Source of the DNA: Sphingomonadaceae bacterium
GTDB lineage: Bacteria > Pseudomonadota > Alphaproteobacteria > Sphingomonadales > Sphingomonadaceae
Direction of reading: 5' to 3'
Assembly: GCA_025056155.1 (NCBI GenBank)
Contig: JANWWL010000004.1
Coordinates: 62,001 to 126,000 of the forward strand
Length of the DNA: 64,000 bases
Below the pieces are notes generated by a model. The model was not told where the DNA came from. It ran no database searches and saw only the letters and a program-made list of their open reading frames with translations. Every line of letters begins with the position of its first letter. Within the stretch, counting starts at the first letter, position 1. Shown here piece by piece: positions 12,129 to 21,005 of this stretch. A program made the position numbers and the translations under genes.

Positions 12129-13547
12129 ATGAACGTTGCCGAGGTGCTGAACGAAGGCCTGACGCGGGCCTATGTCGTGCGGATTCCCGCCGCCGACATC
12201 CGCGCACGGATCGACCGGGCGGTGGCCCAGGTGGCCCCCCAGGTCCGCCTGCCCGGCTTCCGGCCGGGCAAGGTGCCCGCGAACCTGATCCGGCGAATGC
12301 ACGGGGCCGCCCTGATGGACGAGGCCGTGCGCGAAGCCGTGGACGAAGCGATCAAGGCGCTCGTGGCCGAGCGGGGCCTGCGTCCGGCCGTGCCGCCTTC
12401 GGTCGACATCGCGCGGCCGCCGGCCGACGGGGAGGACGTCGAGGTGGCCGTCCGCCTGGAGGTGCTGCCGCAGGTGCCCGAGGTGCCGATCGACGGCATT
12501 CCCCTGGAACGGCTGATCGTCGACGTGAGCGAGGACGAGGTCGAGCGGGCGCTTGCCGAGCTCGCCCGCCAGCAGCGTCGCCTCGTGGACGCACCCTCCG
12601 ACCGTGCGGCGCGCTGGGGCGACCTGGTGGTCATCGATTTCGCGGGCACGATCGAGGGGGCATCGTTTCCGCAAGGTTCGGGCGAGGGGGTGGAGGTCGA
12701 GCTGGGCTCGGGGCGGCTCATCCCGGGGTTCGAGGAGGCGCTCGAGGGGGCGACCGCAGGGGAGGTGCGCAGGCTGCGCCTGACCATTCCGGCCGACCAC
12801 CCCACGCGCGAAATCGCCGGGCGCGAGGCCGACTTCGAGGTGACGGTGCGGGCCGTGCGCGTGGCGGAGGTGCCCCCCGTCGACGACCGGCTGGCGGCCA
12901 ACCTGGGGCTGAGCGACCTCGCCCAGCTGCGCGAGATCCTGAAGGAGCGGATCAAAGGGGAGCTCGAGCGGCTGTCGCGCACCTACCTCAAGCGCAAGCT
13001 TCTCGACCACCTGGCCGCGGCCTGCGACTTCGCGGTCCCCCAGTCCATGGTCGAGGCCGAGTTCGCCCAGATCTGGCGCCAGCTGACCGAGGGCGCCTCG
13101 GAGGAGGAGAAGGCCCGGGCCGAGGCGGAACGGGCGGACTATCGCCGGATCGCCGAGCGGCGCGTGCGGCTGGGGCTGCTCCTGTCCGACATCGGGCAGC
13201 GGCACGGCATCGGGGTCAGCGCGAGCGAGATGAACCGGCTGATCGAGGCCGAGGCCGCCCGCTACCCGGGCCACGAGGCCCAGGTGCGCCGCTTCTTCGC
13301 CGAGAACGCTATGGCCGCCGCCCAGCTGCGCGCGCCGCTGTTCGAGGAGAAGGTGGTCGATTTCCTGATCGCGCGGGCGGCGATGAGCGAGCGCCGAGTG
13401 ACCCGCGCCGAGCTCGAGGCGGCAATCGCGAGCGAAGACGAGACGCCGGTCGCCGCTCGGCCCACGTTGGCCGAACCCGGCCCGCCCCCCGCCGGCCCGG
13501 GCGAGTTGGGCCCGAGCCCGGCGGGCGGGGCGTCGACGGCGAGCTGA
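12129..13547 (+). CDS. tig: Trigger factor, ribosome-associated chaperone and prolyl isomerase
   Basis: A 472-residue trigger factor that binds ribosomal protein L23 at the exit tunnel and shields nascent chains. The ribosome-binding signature GFRPGK is at residues 43-48. The FKBP-type isomerase domain lies around residues 155-245 (GDLVVIDFAGTIEG, GSGRLIPGFEEAL), followed by the helical chaperone domain. Beyond about residue 440 comes an Ala/Pro/Gly-rich low-complexity tail (for example EPGPPPAGPGELG) that the E. coli protein lacks. The ATG at 12129 follows a GGGAGAG site. The usual downstream neighbours clpP, clpX and lon are missing; a convergent porin gene follows instead. The divergent indolepyruvate oxidoreductase gene and the tRNA-Leu lie upstream. 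Confidence 0.95.
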   Translation: MNVAEVLNEGLTRAYVVRIPAADIRARIDRAVAQVAPQVRLPGFRPGKVPANLIRRMHGAALMDEAVREAVDEAIKALVAERGLRPAVPPSVDIARPPADGEDVEVAVRLEVLPQVPEVPIDGIPLERLIVDVSEDEVERALAELARQQRRLVDAPSDRAARWGDLVVIDFAGTIEGASFPQGSGEGVEVELGSGRLIPGFEEALEGATAGEVRRLRLTIPADHPTREIAGREADFEVTVRAVRVAEVPPVDDRLAANLGLSDLAQLREILKERIKGELERLSRTYLKRKLLDHLAAACDFAVPQSMVEAEFAQIWRQLTEGASEEEKARAEAERADYRRIAERRVRLGLLLSDIGQRHGIGVSASEMNRLIEAEAARYPGHEAQVRRFFAENAMAAAQLRAPLFEEKVVDFLIARAAMSERRVTRAELEAAIASEDETPVAARPTLAEPGPPPAGPGELGPSPAGGASTAS

Positions 13548-13631
13548 AGCGTCCGGCCCATTCGGAACGGCGGAGAGGCGCGCGGCGCCGACGGGTCGGG
13601 CGCCCAAGGCGAGTTGGACCGAGCTCGACCG

Positions 13632-13652
13632 TCCGGCGGCGGGTCCGCCGGA
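13632..13652. terminator. Hairpin between convergent tig and porin genes
   Basis: An 8-bp perfect stem (TCCGGCGG / CCGCCGGA) with a 5-base loop lies in the 127-bp gap between the two convergent stops. Neither strand has a T tract after it, so intrinsic termination is uncertain; it may act with Rho or only stabilise the 3' ends. Confidence 0.35.
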
Positions 13653-13674
13653 GGCTCGGGGCCGCCCGCGGGGC

Positions 13675-14493
13675 CTAGAACGCTGCGCTGATCGACAGGA
13701 CCACGCCGGCGTTCGAGATGGCCTTGTCGGCGTCGGGCTGCTTCGAGAAGTTGGGCTGCAGGCGCCGCCAGGCCGCGCTCGTGTCGCTGATGTCGGTATC
13801 GACGTAGGCGATGCCCAGCGTCACCGGGCCCACGGCCAGATCCACGCCGACAAGCCAGTCCCAGTAGGAGCCGGTGGGGGCGATGCTGGTGCCGTTGGGG
13901 CCCAGGCCCGGATTGCCGTCGGAATAGCCCAGGTGCGCCTTCAGCGTCAGCGGAGCCCCGGGGATGCCGACGCTCGCATCGCCCGAGATGTAGATGTTGT
14001 CCTCCTTGTCGCCAGGCCGGCTGTCGGGGTGGTTCGACCAATTGCCGAGCGCCTTTTGGGAGGGAGCGTAGAAAAACCCGCCGGTCAGGTTCACGGGGCC
14101 CAGCGAACCGCCCAGCTTCGCGTACAGCTCGACGAACGTGGTCGTCTTGGCGCCACCTGGATAGGTGTAGACCGTGAAGCCGGCATCGAGGTCCAGGCCC
14201 GCAAGCTCAGTCTTGTAGCCGCCGAACAGGTCGAGTTCGAGGTTGGGCCCGCCGAAGGTGCCCCACCCCGCCAGGTTCGACGACCAGAAGCCCGTATACA
14301 GCCCGGACTGGTGGTTGAGGGTCAGCCCCCCCTGGACGGCTGCGCCCAGGTTGCTCTGGGACACGCCGCGGAAGCGGTAATCGGATACCAACGCCACCGA
14401 GCCCGAGACCGAGAAGGGCTTCTCGTCCTGGGCGGCGGCGGCGGCCGGAGCCGTCAAGGCCAGGAGGGCAAGGGAACAGCGCAGCAAGGTCAT
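13675..14493 (-). CDS. TorF family putative porin
   Basis: A 272-residue outer-membrane beta-barrel candidate. It has a signal peptide (MTLLRCSLALLALTAPAAAAA), then the family's opening strand SVALVSDYRFRGVSQSN, repeated amphipathic strands rich in Gly, Tyr and Trp (YWDWLVGVDL, GIAYVDTDIS), and a C-terminal Phe (SISAAF), which is the usual outer-membrane barrel sorting signal. The conserved proteobacterial family is known by this YRFRG(V/I)SQ start; its transported substrate is mostly unknown. The ATG at 14493 follows GGAGACGGAC. It is divergent from parE and convergent with tig. Confidence 0.82.
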   Translation of the reverse strand: MTLLRCSLALLALTAPAAAAAQDEKPFSVSGSVALVSDYRFRGVSQSNLGAAVQGGLTLNHQSGLYTGFWSSNLAGWGTFGGPNLELDLFGGYKTELAGLDLDAGFTVYTYPGGAKTTTFVELYAKLGGSLGPVNLTGGFFYAPSQKALGNWSNHPDSRPGDKEDNIYISGDASVGIPGAPLTLKAHLGYSDGNPGLGPNGTSIAPTGSYWDWLVGVDLAVGPVTLGIAYVDTDISDTSAAWRRLQPNFSKQPDADKAISNAGVVLSISAAF

Positions 14494-14601
14494 GTCCGTC
14501 TCCAAGGCGGAACGCGGCGCGGGCCGCGTTGCGGATTGTGGCACTCGCCTCGGAACCAGGACGGGGCGTGACCGCCCTCTGTTGTGCGCTGCGTCATCCT
14601 G

Positions 14602-14616
14602 CGGGAACGCTTCCCG
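14602..14616. promoter_or_regulatory. Palindrome in the porin/parE divergent region
   Basis: CGGGAA-CGC-TTCCCG is a perfect 6-bp inverted repeat with a 3-base spacer, about 110 bp from each of the two divergent starts. A short symmetric element midway between divergent genes could be an operator, but I do not recognise the regulator and chance occurrence in GC-rich DNA is possible. Confidence 0.2.
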
Positions 14617-14724
14617 GGGCGCAAGGGGGCGCGGGTGCCTTGGAGCACGCGGAGGCTTGAAGTGTGGTGCGAAGGCCACATGGCGGCCCTGGCCCTGCGG
14701 CGGGCCTGCGGCTAACGGCCTGCC

Positions 14725-16713
14725 ATGGCCGACCTGTTCGCGACCGGGCCTGTCGGCTCGCGCTACGACGCGTCCGACATCGAGGTGCTCGAAGGGCTGG
14801 AACCGGTACGGCGCCGGCCGGGCATGTACGTGGGCGGCATCGACGCGCGGGCCCTGCACCACTTGGCGGCCGAAGTGCTCGACAACGCGATGGACGAGGC
14901 GGTGGCCGGGCATGCCACGCGGATCGAGGTCGAGCTCCTGGGCGACGGCGCTGTGCGCATCGCCGACAACGGGCGAGGGATCCCGGTCGACCCGCACCCG
15001 AAGTTCCCCGACCGGTCGGCGCTCGAGGTGATCCTCACCACGCTCCATTCGGGAGGCAAATTTTCCGGCCGGGCCTATCGCACGGCCGGCGGCCTGCACG
15101 GCGTGGGGCTGTCGGTGGTGAACGCCCTGTCCGAGCGGCTGGTGGTGGAGGTCGCACGGCAGCGCACCCTCTATCGCCTAACCTGCGTGCGGGGCGTGCC
15201 CACCGGGCCGCTCGACATCCTGGGTCCTGCCCCCGCCCGGCGGGGCACCACCGTGATCTTCCGGCCCGATCCCCAGATTTTCGGGCCCGAGGCCCGGTTC
15301 GAGCCCGAGCGGCTCTGGCGGCTCGCCCGCTCGAAGGCCTATCTGTTCGGAGGAGTCGAGATCCGCTGGCGGTGCCCGGCCGAGCTCGCCCGCGATCCCG
15401 TACCCGCCGAGCAGGTCTTCCTGTTCCCACGAGGCCTCGCCGACCATCTGGCCGAGGCGGTGGCGGGCGAGCCCACCGTGACCGACAAGCCCTTCACGGG
15501 CCGCGCCGCGTTTCCCCCCGCGGCCGACGGGCGGCCGGCGGGCCAGGTGGAATGGGCCGTGCACTGGACGGTGGCGGGCGAAGCCCAGGCCAGCTGGTAC
15601 TGCAACACCATCCCCAACCCCGGCGGCGGCACGCACGAGGCGGGCTTCCGCGCCGCGGTCGTCAAGGCGTTGCGCGCCTTCGGCCAACGGCTGGGGCAGA
15701 AGCGCGCGGCAGAGCTCACCGCCGACGACGCGTTGGCCGGCGCGGTCGTGATGCTGTCGTTGTTCCTGCCGGAGCCCCAGTTCCAGGCGCAGACCAAGGA
15801 CCGCCTCACCTCGCCCGAAGCCACGCGGCTGGTCGAGGGCGTGGTCCGCGACCTGCTGGACCACTGGCTGGCCGAGGATCAGGAGCGCGGCCGGGCGCTC
15901 TTGACCCATGTGCTGGCGCGCATGGAGGAACGTCTGGCGCGCCGCCAGGCGCGCGACGTGGTGCGCCGGCAGGCCACCTCGCGGCGGGGCCTGCGCTTGC
16001 CGGGCAAGCTCGCCGACTGCGTCCGGCAGGAAGCCTCGGGCACCGAACTGTTCATCGTGGAGGGGGATTCGGCCGGGGGTTCGGCCAAGCAGGCGCGCGA
16101 CCGGCACCACCAGGCGGTGCTGCCCATCCGCGGCAAGATCCTGAACGTGGCGGCCGCCGCCCAGCAGAAGGTGGCCTCGAGCCAGGAGCTGGCCGATCTG
16201 GCCCTGGCCCTGGGCTGTGGCACGCGCGACCGCTACCGGCCCGAGGCGCTGCGCTATGAGCGCGTGGTGATCATGACCGACGCCGACGTCGACGGCGCCC
16301 ACATCGCCACGTTGCTCATGACCTTCTTCTTCCGCGAGATGCCCGATCTGGTGCGCGACGGCCGGTTGTACCTCGCGCTGCCGCCCCTGTTCCGCCTGGC
16401 GGCTGGGGCGGAGGTGGCCTATGCGCGCGACGAGGCCGAGCGCGACGCCCTGCTCGCCGGGCGCTTCCGCGGCCGCAAGGTCGAGATCAGCCGGTTCAAG
16501 GGGTTGGGCGAGATGACGCCCGCCCAACTGCGCGCCACCACGATGGACCCCGCCACCCGGACGCTGCTGCGGGTGACGCTGCCCCCCACTCCCCACGAGA
16601 CTCGGTCGGTGGGCGAGCTGGTGGATCGGCTGATGGGGCGGCAACCCGAACACCGCTTCGCCTTCATCCAAGCCCGCGCTGCCCAGGTGGCCGCCGAGGC
16701 CATCGACGCCTGA
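14725..16713 (+). CDS. parE: DNA topoisomerase IV subunit B
   Basis: A 662-residue type IIA topoisomerase ATPase subunit that, with ParC, decatenates replicated chromosomes. The GHKL ATPase motifs are visible: EVLDNAMDEA with the Mg-binding Asn, IADNGRGIP, and GGLHGVGLSVVNAL. The TOPRIM domain carries EGDSAGGSAKQAR near residue 445 and MTDADVDGAHI near 516. A length of 662 with the short TOPRIM insert fits ParE better than GyrB (about 800). It starts at the ATG at 14725, beginning MADLFATGP. The TPR protein gene follows 42 bp after the stop. parC is not in the window. Confidence 0.93.
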   Translation: MADLFATGPVGSRYDASDIEVLEGLEPVRRRPGMYVGGIDARALHHLAAEVLDNAMDEAVAGHATRIEVELLGDGAVRIADNGRGIPVDPHPKFPDRSALEVILTTLHSGGKFSGRAYRTAGGLHGVGLSVVNALSERLVVEVARQRTLYRLTCVRGVPTGPLDILGPAPARRGTTVIFRPDPQIFGPEARFEPERLWRLARSKAYLFGGVEIRWRCPAELARDPVPAEQVFLFPRGLADHLAEAVAGEPTVTDKPFTGRAAFPPAADGRPAGQVEWAVHWTVAGEAQASWYCNTIPNPGGGTHEAGFRAAVVKALRAFGQRLGQKRAAELTADDALAGAVVMLSLFLPEPQFQAQTKDRLTSPEATRLVEGVVRDLLDHWLAEDQERGRALLTHVLARMEERLARRQARDVVRRQATSRRGLRLPGKLADCVRQEASGTELFIVEGDSAGGSAKQARDRHHQAVLPIRGKILNVAAAAQQKVASSQELADLALALGCGTRDRYRPEALRYERVVIMTDADVDGAHIATLLMTFFFREMPDLVRDGRLYLALPPLFRLAAGAEVAYARDEAERDALLAGRFRGRKVEISRFKGLGEMTPAQLRATTMDPATRTLLRVTLPPTPHETRSVGELVDRLMGRQPEHRFAFIQARAAQVAAEAIDA

Positions 16714-16755
16714 GGGCGCTTGGCGGCCCGCCGGCCGGCGGGTAACAGACGGTCG

Positions 16756-18507
16756 ATGCGGCCCTGGCAGGCGTTGCGAATGCTGTCGTTGGCCACCGCG
16801 CTGGCGTGGGCGCCCACGGTGGCCGCCCGGCTGCCGCCCGAGCCGGCGCTTCAGGCCTGGGTTCGGGCGCGGCTTGCCGCCGGGGAGGATCGTATCCCCG
16901 AGGCCAGCCGGAGCCTGGCCCAAGCCCTGGCGCTGGACCGCCAGGAGCCTCTGCTGCGTTGGAACCGGTTCGAGCTGGCGCTTGTGGAAGGCGATCTGCG
17001 CACGGCCTTCCGCCTGGCCGAAGGATTGCCGCCGGCCGGGCCCGACGGGCCGCCTCCGTCGCGCTTTGGCTTCAACGATTCCGTGGTGGCGCTCGTGCGG
17101 GCGGTGGCCGCCGCCCAAGTGCGGGATTGGCGGCTCTACGGCCGAGCGCTCGCTGCCTTTCCCGAACCGCGGGCCGGGGCGTCGCCGGTGGTGCGCGAGC
17201 TGCTCGCCGCCTGGGGGGAGGTGGCGCAGGGCGACGGCGCGGCGGCCCTCGCCCGACTCGATGCGGTGCCGCCCTCGGGTGGGGCCCGCTCGTGGGTGGA
17301 GGAGCACCGAGCGCACCTGTTGGCGGCGCTGCGCTGCTGGCCCCAGGCGGCACAGGCCTACGACCGATTGGTGGCGGGCGAGGGGGCCAACGTGCCGCGG
17401 TTGCGCCTGCTGGCGGCGGCCACGCATCTCGAGGCGGGTCGTGGGGAGGGAGACGGACGCGACGCCCACCGCGCCCGGGCGATCGCCATCCTGGGTGGCG
17501 GGCCCCCCCGCGATCCCCTCCTGGCCGAAGCGCGCGCCCGCCTCTTGGCGCGGCCGGCGCGCGAGCGGTCGGACCTGGGCGTCCTGCCCCTTACTCCCGC
17601 CGACGGGATCGCCCTATTGCTCTTGCGGCTTGCGGCCGAATCCTCGCGCGAGCGGCCCCAGCCGGTGGCCATCGCCTTCGCCCGTCTGGCGGTCGCCCTG
17701 CGGCCTGGCGTTCCTGAGGCCTGGCTCATCCTGGGGGAGTCGCTGGCCCGCAACGGCCTCCACGACCTGGCGCTCGCCGCCTTCGAGGCGATGCCCGACT
17801 CACCCTACCGCGATCTCGCGGCCATTCGCCGGGCCCAGGTGCTGGCCGAGGCCGGGCGTACCGGCGAAGCGCTGGCACGGCTGCGGGCGCTGGCCGAGCG
17901 GCCGGGCGCCGGGCCCGACGACTGGGTGCGCGTGGCCGAGATCGAACGGCGCGAAGGCCGCTTCGCCGCGGCGGCCGAGGCGCTGGACCGGGCGCTCGCC
18001 CTGGCCCGCGACCTGCCGCCGGCGGAAGAGGCCGCGCTGTGGTTCTTGCGCGGCTCGGCGCGCGAGCAGGCGAAGGACTGGGCTCGGGCCGAGCCCGACC
18101 TGCGCCGGGCCGTGGCCCTCCAGCCCGACAACCCCGTGTTCCTCAACTATCTGGGCTATTCGCTGCTGGACCGCGGCCTGGCGCTCGAGGAAGCCGACCG
18201 GCTGATCCGCCGCGCCCATGCGGCCGCCCCCGACAACGGGGCCATCATCGATTCGCTGGGTTGGGTGGCCTACGTGCGCGGAGACTATCCCCGCGCCGTC
18301 GAGCTGCTCGAAAGGGCCCGGGCGGCCGAACCGGCCGATCCCACCGTGGCCGACCATCTGGGCGACGCGCTGTGGCGGGTCGGCCGTCGGATCGAGGCCC
18401 GGCACGCCTGGACGTCGGCCCTGGCGCTCGACCCCGAGCCGGCCCTGCGGGCGGCGATCGAACGCAAGCTGGCCCTGGGCCTCGAGCCTGCCTCCCGCGG
18501 GCGCTGA
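16756..18507 (+). CDS. Tetratricopeptide repeat protein with signal peptide
   Basis: A 583-residue protein with an apparent export signal (MRPWQALRMLSLATALAWAPTVAA) and then almost entirely helical repeats. The best TPR units are in the C-terminal half, for example the consecutive segments with LQPDNPVFLNYLGYSLLDRG, PDNGAIIDSLGWVAYVRGDY and DPTVADHLGDALWRVG. The ATG at 16756 is preferred over an in-frame TTG 12 codons earlier because it starts the signal peptide. It resembles periplasmic or outer-membrane-associated TPR scaffold proteins that precede ispE in many alphaproteobacteria. It ends 13 bp before ispE, so the genes are probably co-transcribed. The binding partner is unknown. Confidence 0.8.
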   Translation: MRPWQALRMLSLATALAWAPTVAARLPPEPALQAWVRARLAAGEDRIPEASRSLAQALALDRQEPLLRWNRFELALVEGDLRTAFRLAEGLPPAGPDGPPPSRFGFNDSVVALVRAVAAAQVRDWRLYGRALAAFPEPRAGASPVVRELLAAWGEVAQGDGAAALARLDAVPPSGGARSWVEEHRAHLLAALRCWPQAAQAYDRLVAGEGANVPRLRLLAAATHLEAGRGEGDGRDAHRARAIAILGGGPPRDPLLAEARARLLARPARERSDLGVLPLTPADGIALLLLRLAAESSRERPQPVAIAFARLAVALRPGVPEAWLILGESLARNGLHDLALAAFEAMPDSPYRDLAAIRRAQVLAEAGRTGEALARLRALAERPGAGPDDWVRVAEIERREGRFAAAAEALDRALALARDLPPAEEAALWFLRGSAREQAKDWARAEPDLRRAVALQPDNPVFLNYLGYSLLDRGLALEEADRLIRRAHAAAPDNGAIIDSLGWVAYVRGDYPRAVELLERARAAEPADPTVADHLGDALWRVGRRIEARHAWTSALALDPEPALRAAIERKLALGLEPASRGR

Positions 18508-18520
18508 AGGCGCGGCGGCG

Positions 18521-19315
18521 GTGGCCGCGTGGGTGGAGCCGGCCCCGGCCAAGGTGAACCTTGCGCTCCACGTGCGCGCCCGCCGGCCGGACGGCTTCCA
18601 CGAGCTCGAGACGCTGTTCGCCTTCACGCGGTTCGGGGACCGGCTGGAAGCATGGCCCCATGCCGATTGGGGGCTTGAGGTCGTGGGCGAGACGGCGGCG
18701 CAGGCCGGCCCCGTGGAGGACAACCTGGTGCTGAGGGCCGCGCGAGCCTTCGCCGCCGCCACCGGTCTTCGCCAGCGCTTCCGCTTTCGGCTGCACAAGC
18801 GGATCCCGGTGGCGGCGGGGTTGGGCGGGGGCAGCGCCGATGCCGCGGCCGCGTTGCGCCTGCTGGACCGGGCGGCGGGCACGCGTCTGGGGCTTCACGC
18901 CTTGGCCGAGATCGCGGGCGAGCTCGGGGCCGACGTGCCCGCGTGCGTCCACGCCCGCACGCTGGTGGGCCGCGGGCGGGGCGAACGCTTGGCACCCGGC
19001 CCTGACGTGACCGGCCTGCCCGTCGTGCTCGTCAATCCCGGCGTGCCCATGCCCACGGGGCCCGTGTTCCGCGCCTGGGACGGTTTGGACCGCGGGCCGC
19101 TGCCCGCCGACTGGCGCGTGGGCCGCAACGACCTCGAGGCACCGGCCATCGCCCTGGCCCCGGTCGTGGGCCAGGTGCTGGCGTTCCTTTCGGCGCTGCC
19201 GGGGGCGGGCCCGGTGCGGATGAGCGGGTCGGGGGCCACCTGTCTTGCCGTAGGCGTCCGCGCGCTGCCCCCCCTGCCCCGAGGCTGGTGGGGGGTGGCG
19301 ACCGAACTGCTCTAG
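18521..19315 (+). CDS. ispE: 4-diphosphocytidyl-2-C-methyl-D-erythritol kinase
   Basis: A GHMP kinase of the MEP isoprenoid pathway, phosphorylating CDP-methylerythritol at the 2-hydroxyl. It shows the family's start APAKVNLALHVRARRPDGFHEL, the glycine-rich ATP loop PVAAGLGGGSADAAAA around residues 96-111 and the C-terminal MSGSGATCLAV. There is no ATG at the expected place: the start is GTG at 18521, or GTG at 18533, giving 264 or 260 residues, slightly short for the family (about 280-300). It follows the TPR gene by 13 bp and converges on the small gene at 19341. Confidence 0.93.
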   Translation: MAAWVEPAPAKVNLALHVRARRPDGFHELETLFAFTRFGDRLEAWPHADWGLEVVGETAAQAGPVEDNLVLRAARAFAAATGLRQRFRFRLHKRIPVAAGLGGGSADAAAALRLLDRAAGTRLGLHALAEIAGELGADVPACVHARTLVGRGRGERLAPGPDVTGLPVVLVNPGVPMPTGPVFRAWDGLDRGPLPADWRVGRNDLEAPAIALAPVVGQVLAFLSALPGAGPVRMSGSGATCLAVGVRALPPLPRGWWGVATELL

Positions 19316-19340
19316 GGCCGGCGCGGGGGGCGGGGCCCGG

Positions 19341-19742
19341 TCATGCCGTGGCGTTGAGCGCGCGCACGACGTCCCGGGCGGCCTGCCACAGACGGCGTCG
19401 CTCGTCGGGGGCGAACATGTCGGACAGCAGGTGCTGGGCCGCCTCGGCCCGATCGGCATCGGCCAGGTGGAATAACTCGGCCACCGTCGCTTCGTCGGCC
19501 GTCAGCACGGACGCGCAGGGCGGAGCGGCAGCGAAGGGGTCGGGCCAGGCGGCCACCGTCGTCTCCATGAACCGGCAGAAGGCGGGCTCGGCCAGGCCTA
19601 GGCTCGCGCGAAGCATCGGCCGGGGGTTGCGGTGCCGGCGGGCGAGGGCGACCCACAGGCGCAGCGCGTGGACGAGGCGCACGGTGGTGCCCTCGGCGCT
19701 GCCGAGGGGGCGGGGGGCGAAGAGGCGGGCGAGGTCGGGCAT
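19341..19742 (-). CDS. Hypothetical protein, 133 residues
   Basis: I do not recognise this protein. It is soluble and mostly helical by composition, with Arg/Ala-rich segments and no signal peptide or membrane span. The N-terminus (MPDLARLFAPRPLG) and the C-terminal half (AEAAQHLLSDMFAPDERRRL) look like structured coding sequence rather than GC-rich noise. It starts with ATG 39 bp downstream of the DUF815 ATPase stop on the same strand, suggesting an operon, and converges on ispE with 25 bp between stops. Confidence 0.6.
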   Translation of the reverse strand: MPDLARLFAPRPLGSAEGTTVRLVHALRLWVALARRHRNPRPMLRASLGLAEPAFCRFMETTVAAWPDPFAAAPPCASVLTADEATVAELFHLADADRAEAAQHLLSDMFAPDERRRLWQAARDVVRALNATA

Positions 19743-19781
19743 GGTGGTCGCTCGGCGTGGCCGCCGACCCTCTATTGATAA

Positions 19782-20594
19782 TCAATCGCAGAAGCAAGGG
19801 CCGTCCTGGCCCGCCCGCACCGCCCGGTCCTGGGCGTGGTGCCAGGCCGTCCGCCCGGACCGGCCGCCGCGCGCCAGCGCGAATGCCAGCGCCTCGCCTT
19901 CGTCGAGCTCGAGCCCGCAGGCGGCCAGGTGCCGGCGGCACATCTCGAGATACTGGGCCTGGTCGGGCGGGTGGAACCCCAGCACCAGCCCGAACCGGTC
20001 GACGAGGGCCAGCCGGTCCTCCGCCGCGTCGCGGGGGTGGCGGGCCTCCGACGGGGCATCCTCCACCACGAGGTGCCGGTGGTTGGACGTGACCGCCAGT
20101 CGGCAGGCCTCCGGGCGACGGGCGGCGCCTCCGTCCAGGAGCGAGCGGAGCAGCCGCAGCGCCGGATCGTCGCGCCGGAAGGCCACGTCGTCCACGAAGA
20201 CGACGAGCGGTCGGCGCAGCTCGGCGAGCCGCGCGAACAGCAGCGGAAGGCTCGGAAGGTCGGGGCCCGCGCACTCCACGAGCCCCAGGCCCGCCTCGGC
20301 CGAGAGCGTGCGCACGAGCGCCGATTTGCCCATGCCCCGGGCGCCCCACAGCAGCATGTCGTGGGCCGGCCCGCCGCGGGCCAGGCTCGTCAGGTTGTGG
20401 CGCAAGGCGAGGATCTGGGCGTCCACGCCGACGAACCGCTCCGCGGGCAAGACCGGCGCGGGCGTCACGGGCAGCAGGTGCCGGCCGTCCCAGCGCATCG
20501 CGGGCGACCGTTCGGGGTCCGCCTCGGCCACGGGGGCGGGGGCCAGCCGCTCGAGCGCCCGCGCGATCCGCTCAAGGACGGAAACGCGGGTCAT
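19782..20594 (-). CDS. DUF815 family AAA ATPase
   Basis: A 270-residue P-loop ATPase of the DUF815 family. Walker A is GARGMGKSALV around residue 82, Walker B is the hydrophobic strand ending VVFVDDVAF, and the sensor-like segment LAVTSNHRHLV and the DRFGLVLGF box characteristic of the family follow. It is expected to be cytoplasmic; the cellular role of DUF815 proteins is not established. The ATG at 20594 follows AGGGGA. It is divergent from yajC across 78 bp, an arrangement seen in other alphaproteobacteria. The C-terminus ends in CFCD after a Trp/His-containing stretch (GRTAWHHAQDR). Confidence 0.85.
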   Translation of the reverse strand: MTRVSVLERIARALERLAPAPVAEADPERSPAMRWDGRHLLPVTPAPVLPAERFVGVDAQILALRHNLTSLARGGPAHDMLLWGARGMGKSALVRTLSAEAGLGLVECAGPDLPSLPLLFARLAELRRPLVVFVDDVAFRRDDPALRLLRSLLDGGAARRPEACRLAVTSNHRHLVVEDAPSEARHPRDAAEDRLALVDRFGLVLGFHPPDQAQYLEMCRRHLAACGLELDEGEALAFALARGGRSGRTAWHHAQDRAVRAGQDGPCFCD

Positions 20595-20672
20595 CGGATT
20601 CCCCTTTTGAAAATCGGGCGGCACCCGTGTAGGCGCCCGGCCCGTCCACGCGTCGCAATCTGGGAAGCGCCC

Positions 20673-21005
20673 ATGCTGCACAGCCCGGCCCTTGCGCAAG
20701 CGGCCGCGGGAGGCTCGCCGGAGGCAGCCTTCCTCGTCCAGATCGTGCCTCTCGTCCTCATCATCGTCATCTTCTGGTTCCTGATCCTCCGACCCCAGCA
20801 GAAGCGCTTGAAGGAGCACCGCGAGATGATCGCGGCCGTCAAGCGCGGTGACGAGGTGGTCACGGGCGGGGGCCTCATGGGTCGGGTGACGAAGGTCCTA
20901 GACGACGAGGTCGAGGTCGAACTGGCCCCCAACGTCCGCGTCCGGGCGGTGAAGTCCACGCTCTCGAGCGTGGTGCGCAAGGCGGCCGGAGACGGCAAGG
21001 CCTGA
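20673..21005 (+). CDS. yajC: Preprotein translocase subunit YajC
   Basis: A 110-residue inner-membrane protein that associates with SecDF and YidC in the Sec holotranslocon. One membrane segment around residues 22-40 (IVPLVLIIVIFWFLILR) is followed by the family's RPQQKRLKEH and a short cytoplasmic SH3-like domain (GDEVVTGGGLMGRV). The start is ATG at 20673. The stop overlaps the secD start as TGATG, indicating translational coupling within the yajC-secD-secF operon. Confidence 0.96.
   Translation: MLHSPALAQAAAGGSPEAAFLVQIVPLVLIIVIFWFLILRPQQKRLKEHREMIAAVKRGDEVVTGGGLMGRVTKVLDDEVEVELAPNVRVRAVKSTLSSVVRKAAGDGKA

Noticed and set aside
11893-12207. Extension of the indolepyruvate oxidoreductase by 105 codons upstream
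   Set aside because: The extra sequence runs across the tRNA-Leu gene on the opposite strand and lacks homology to the enzyme; the ATG at 11892 has a proper ribosome site.
14494-15099. Upstream extension of the porin frame over parE
   Set aside because: The extension is antisense to the start of parE; the ATG at 14493 has a Shine-Dalgarno sequence and begins a signal peptide.
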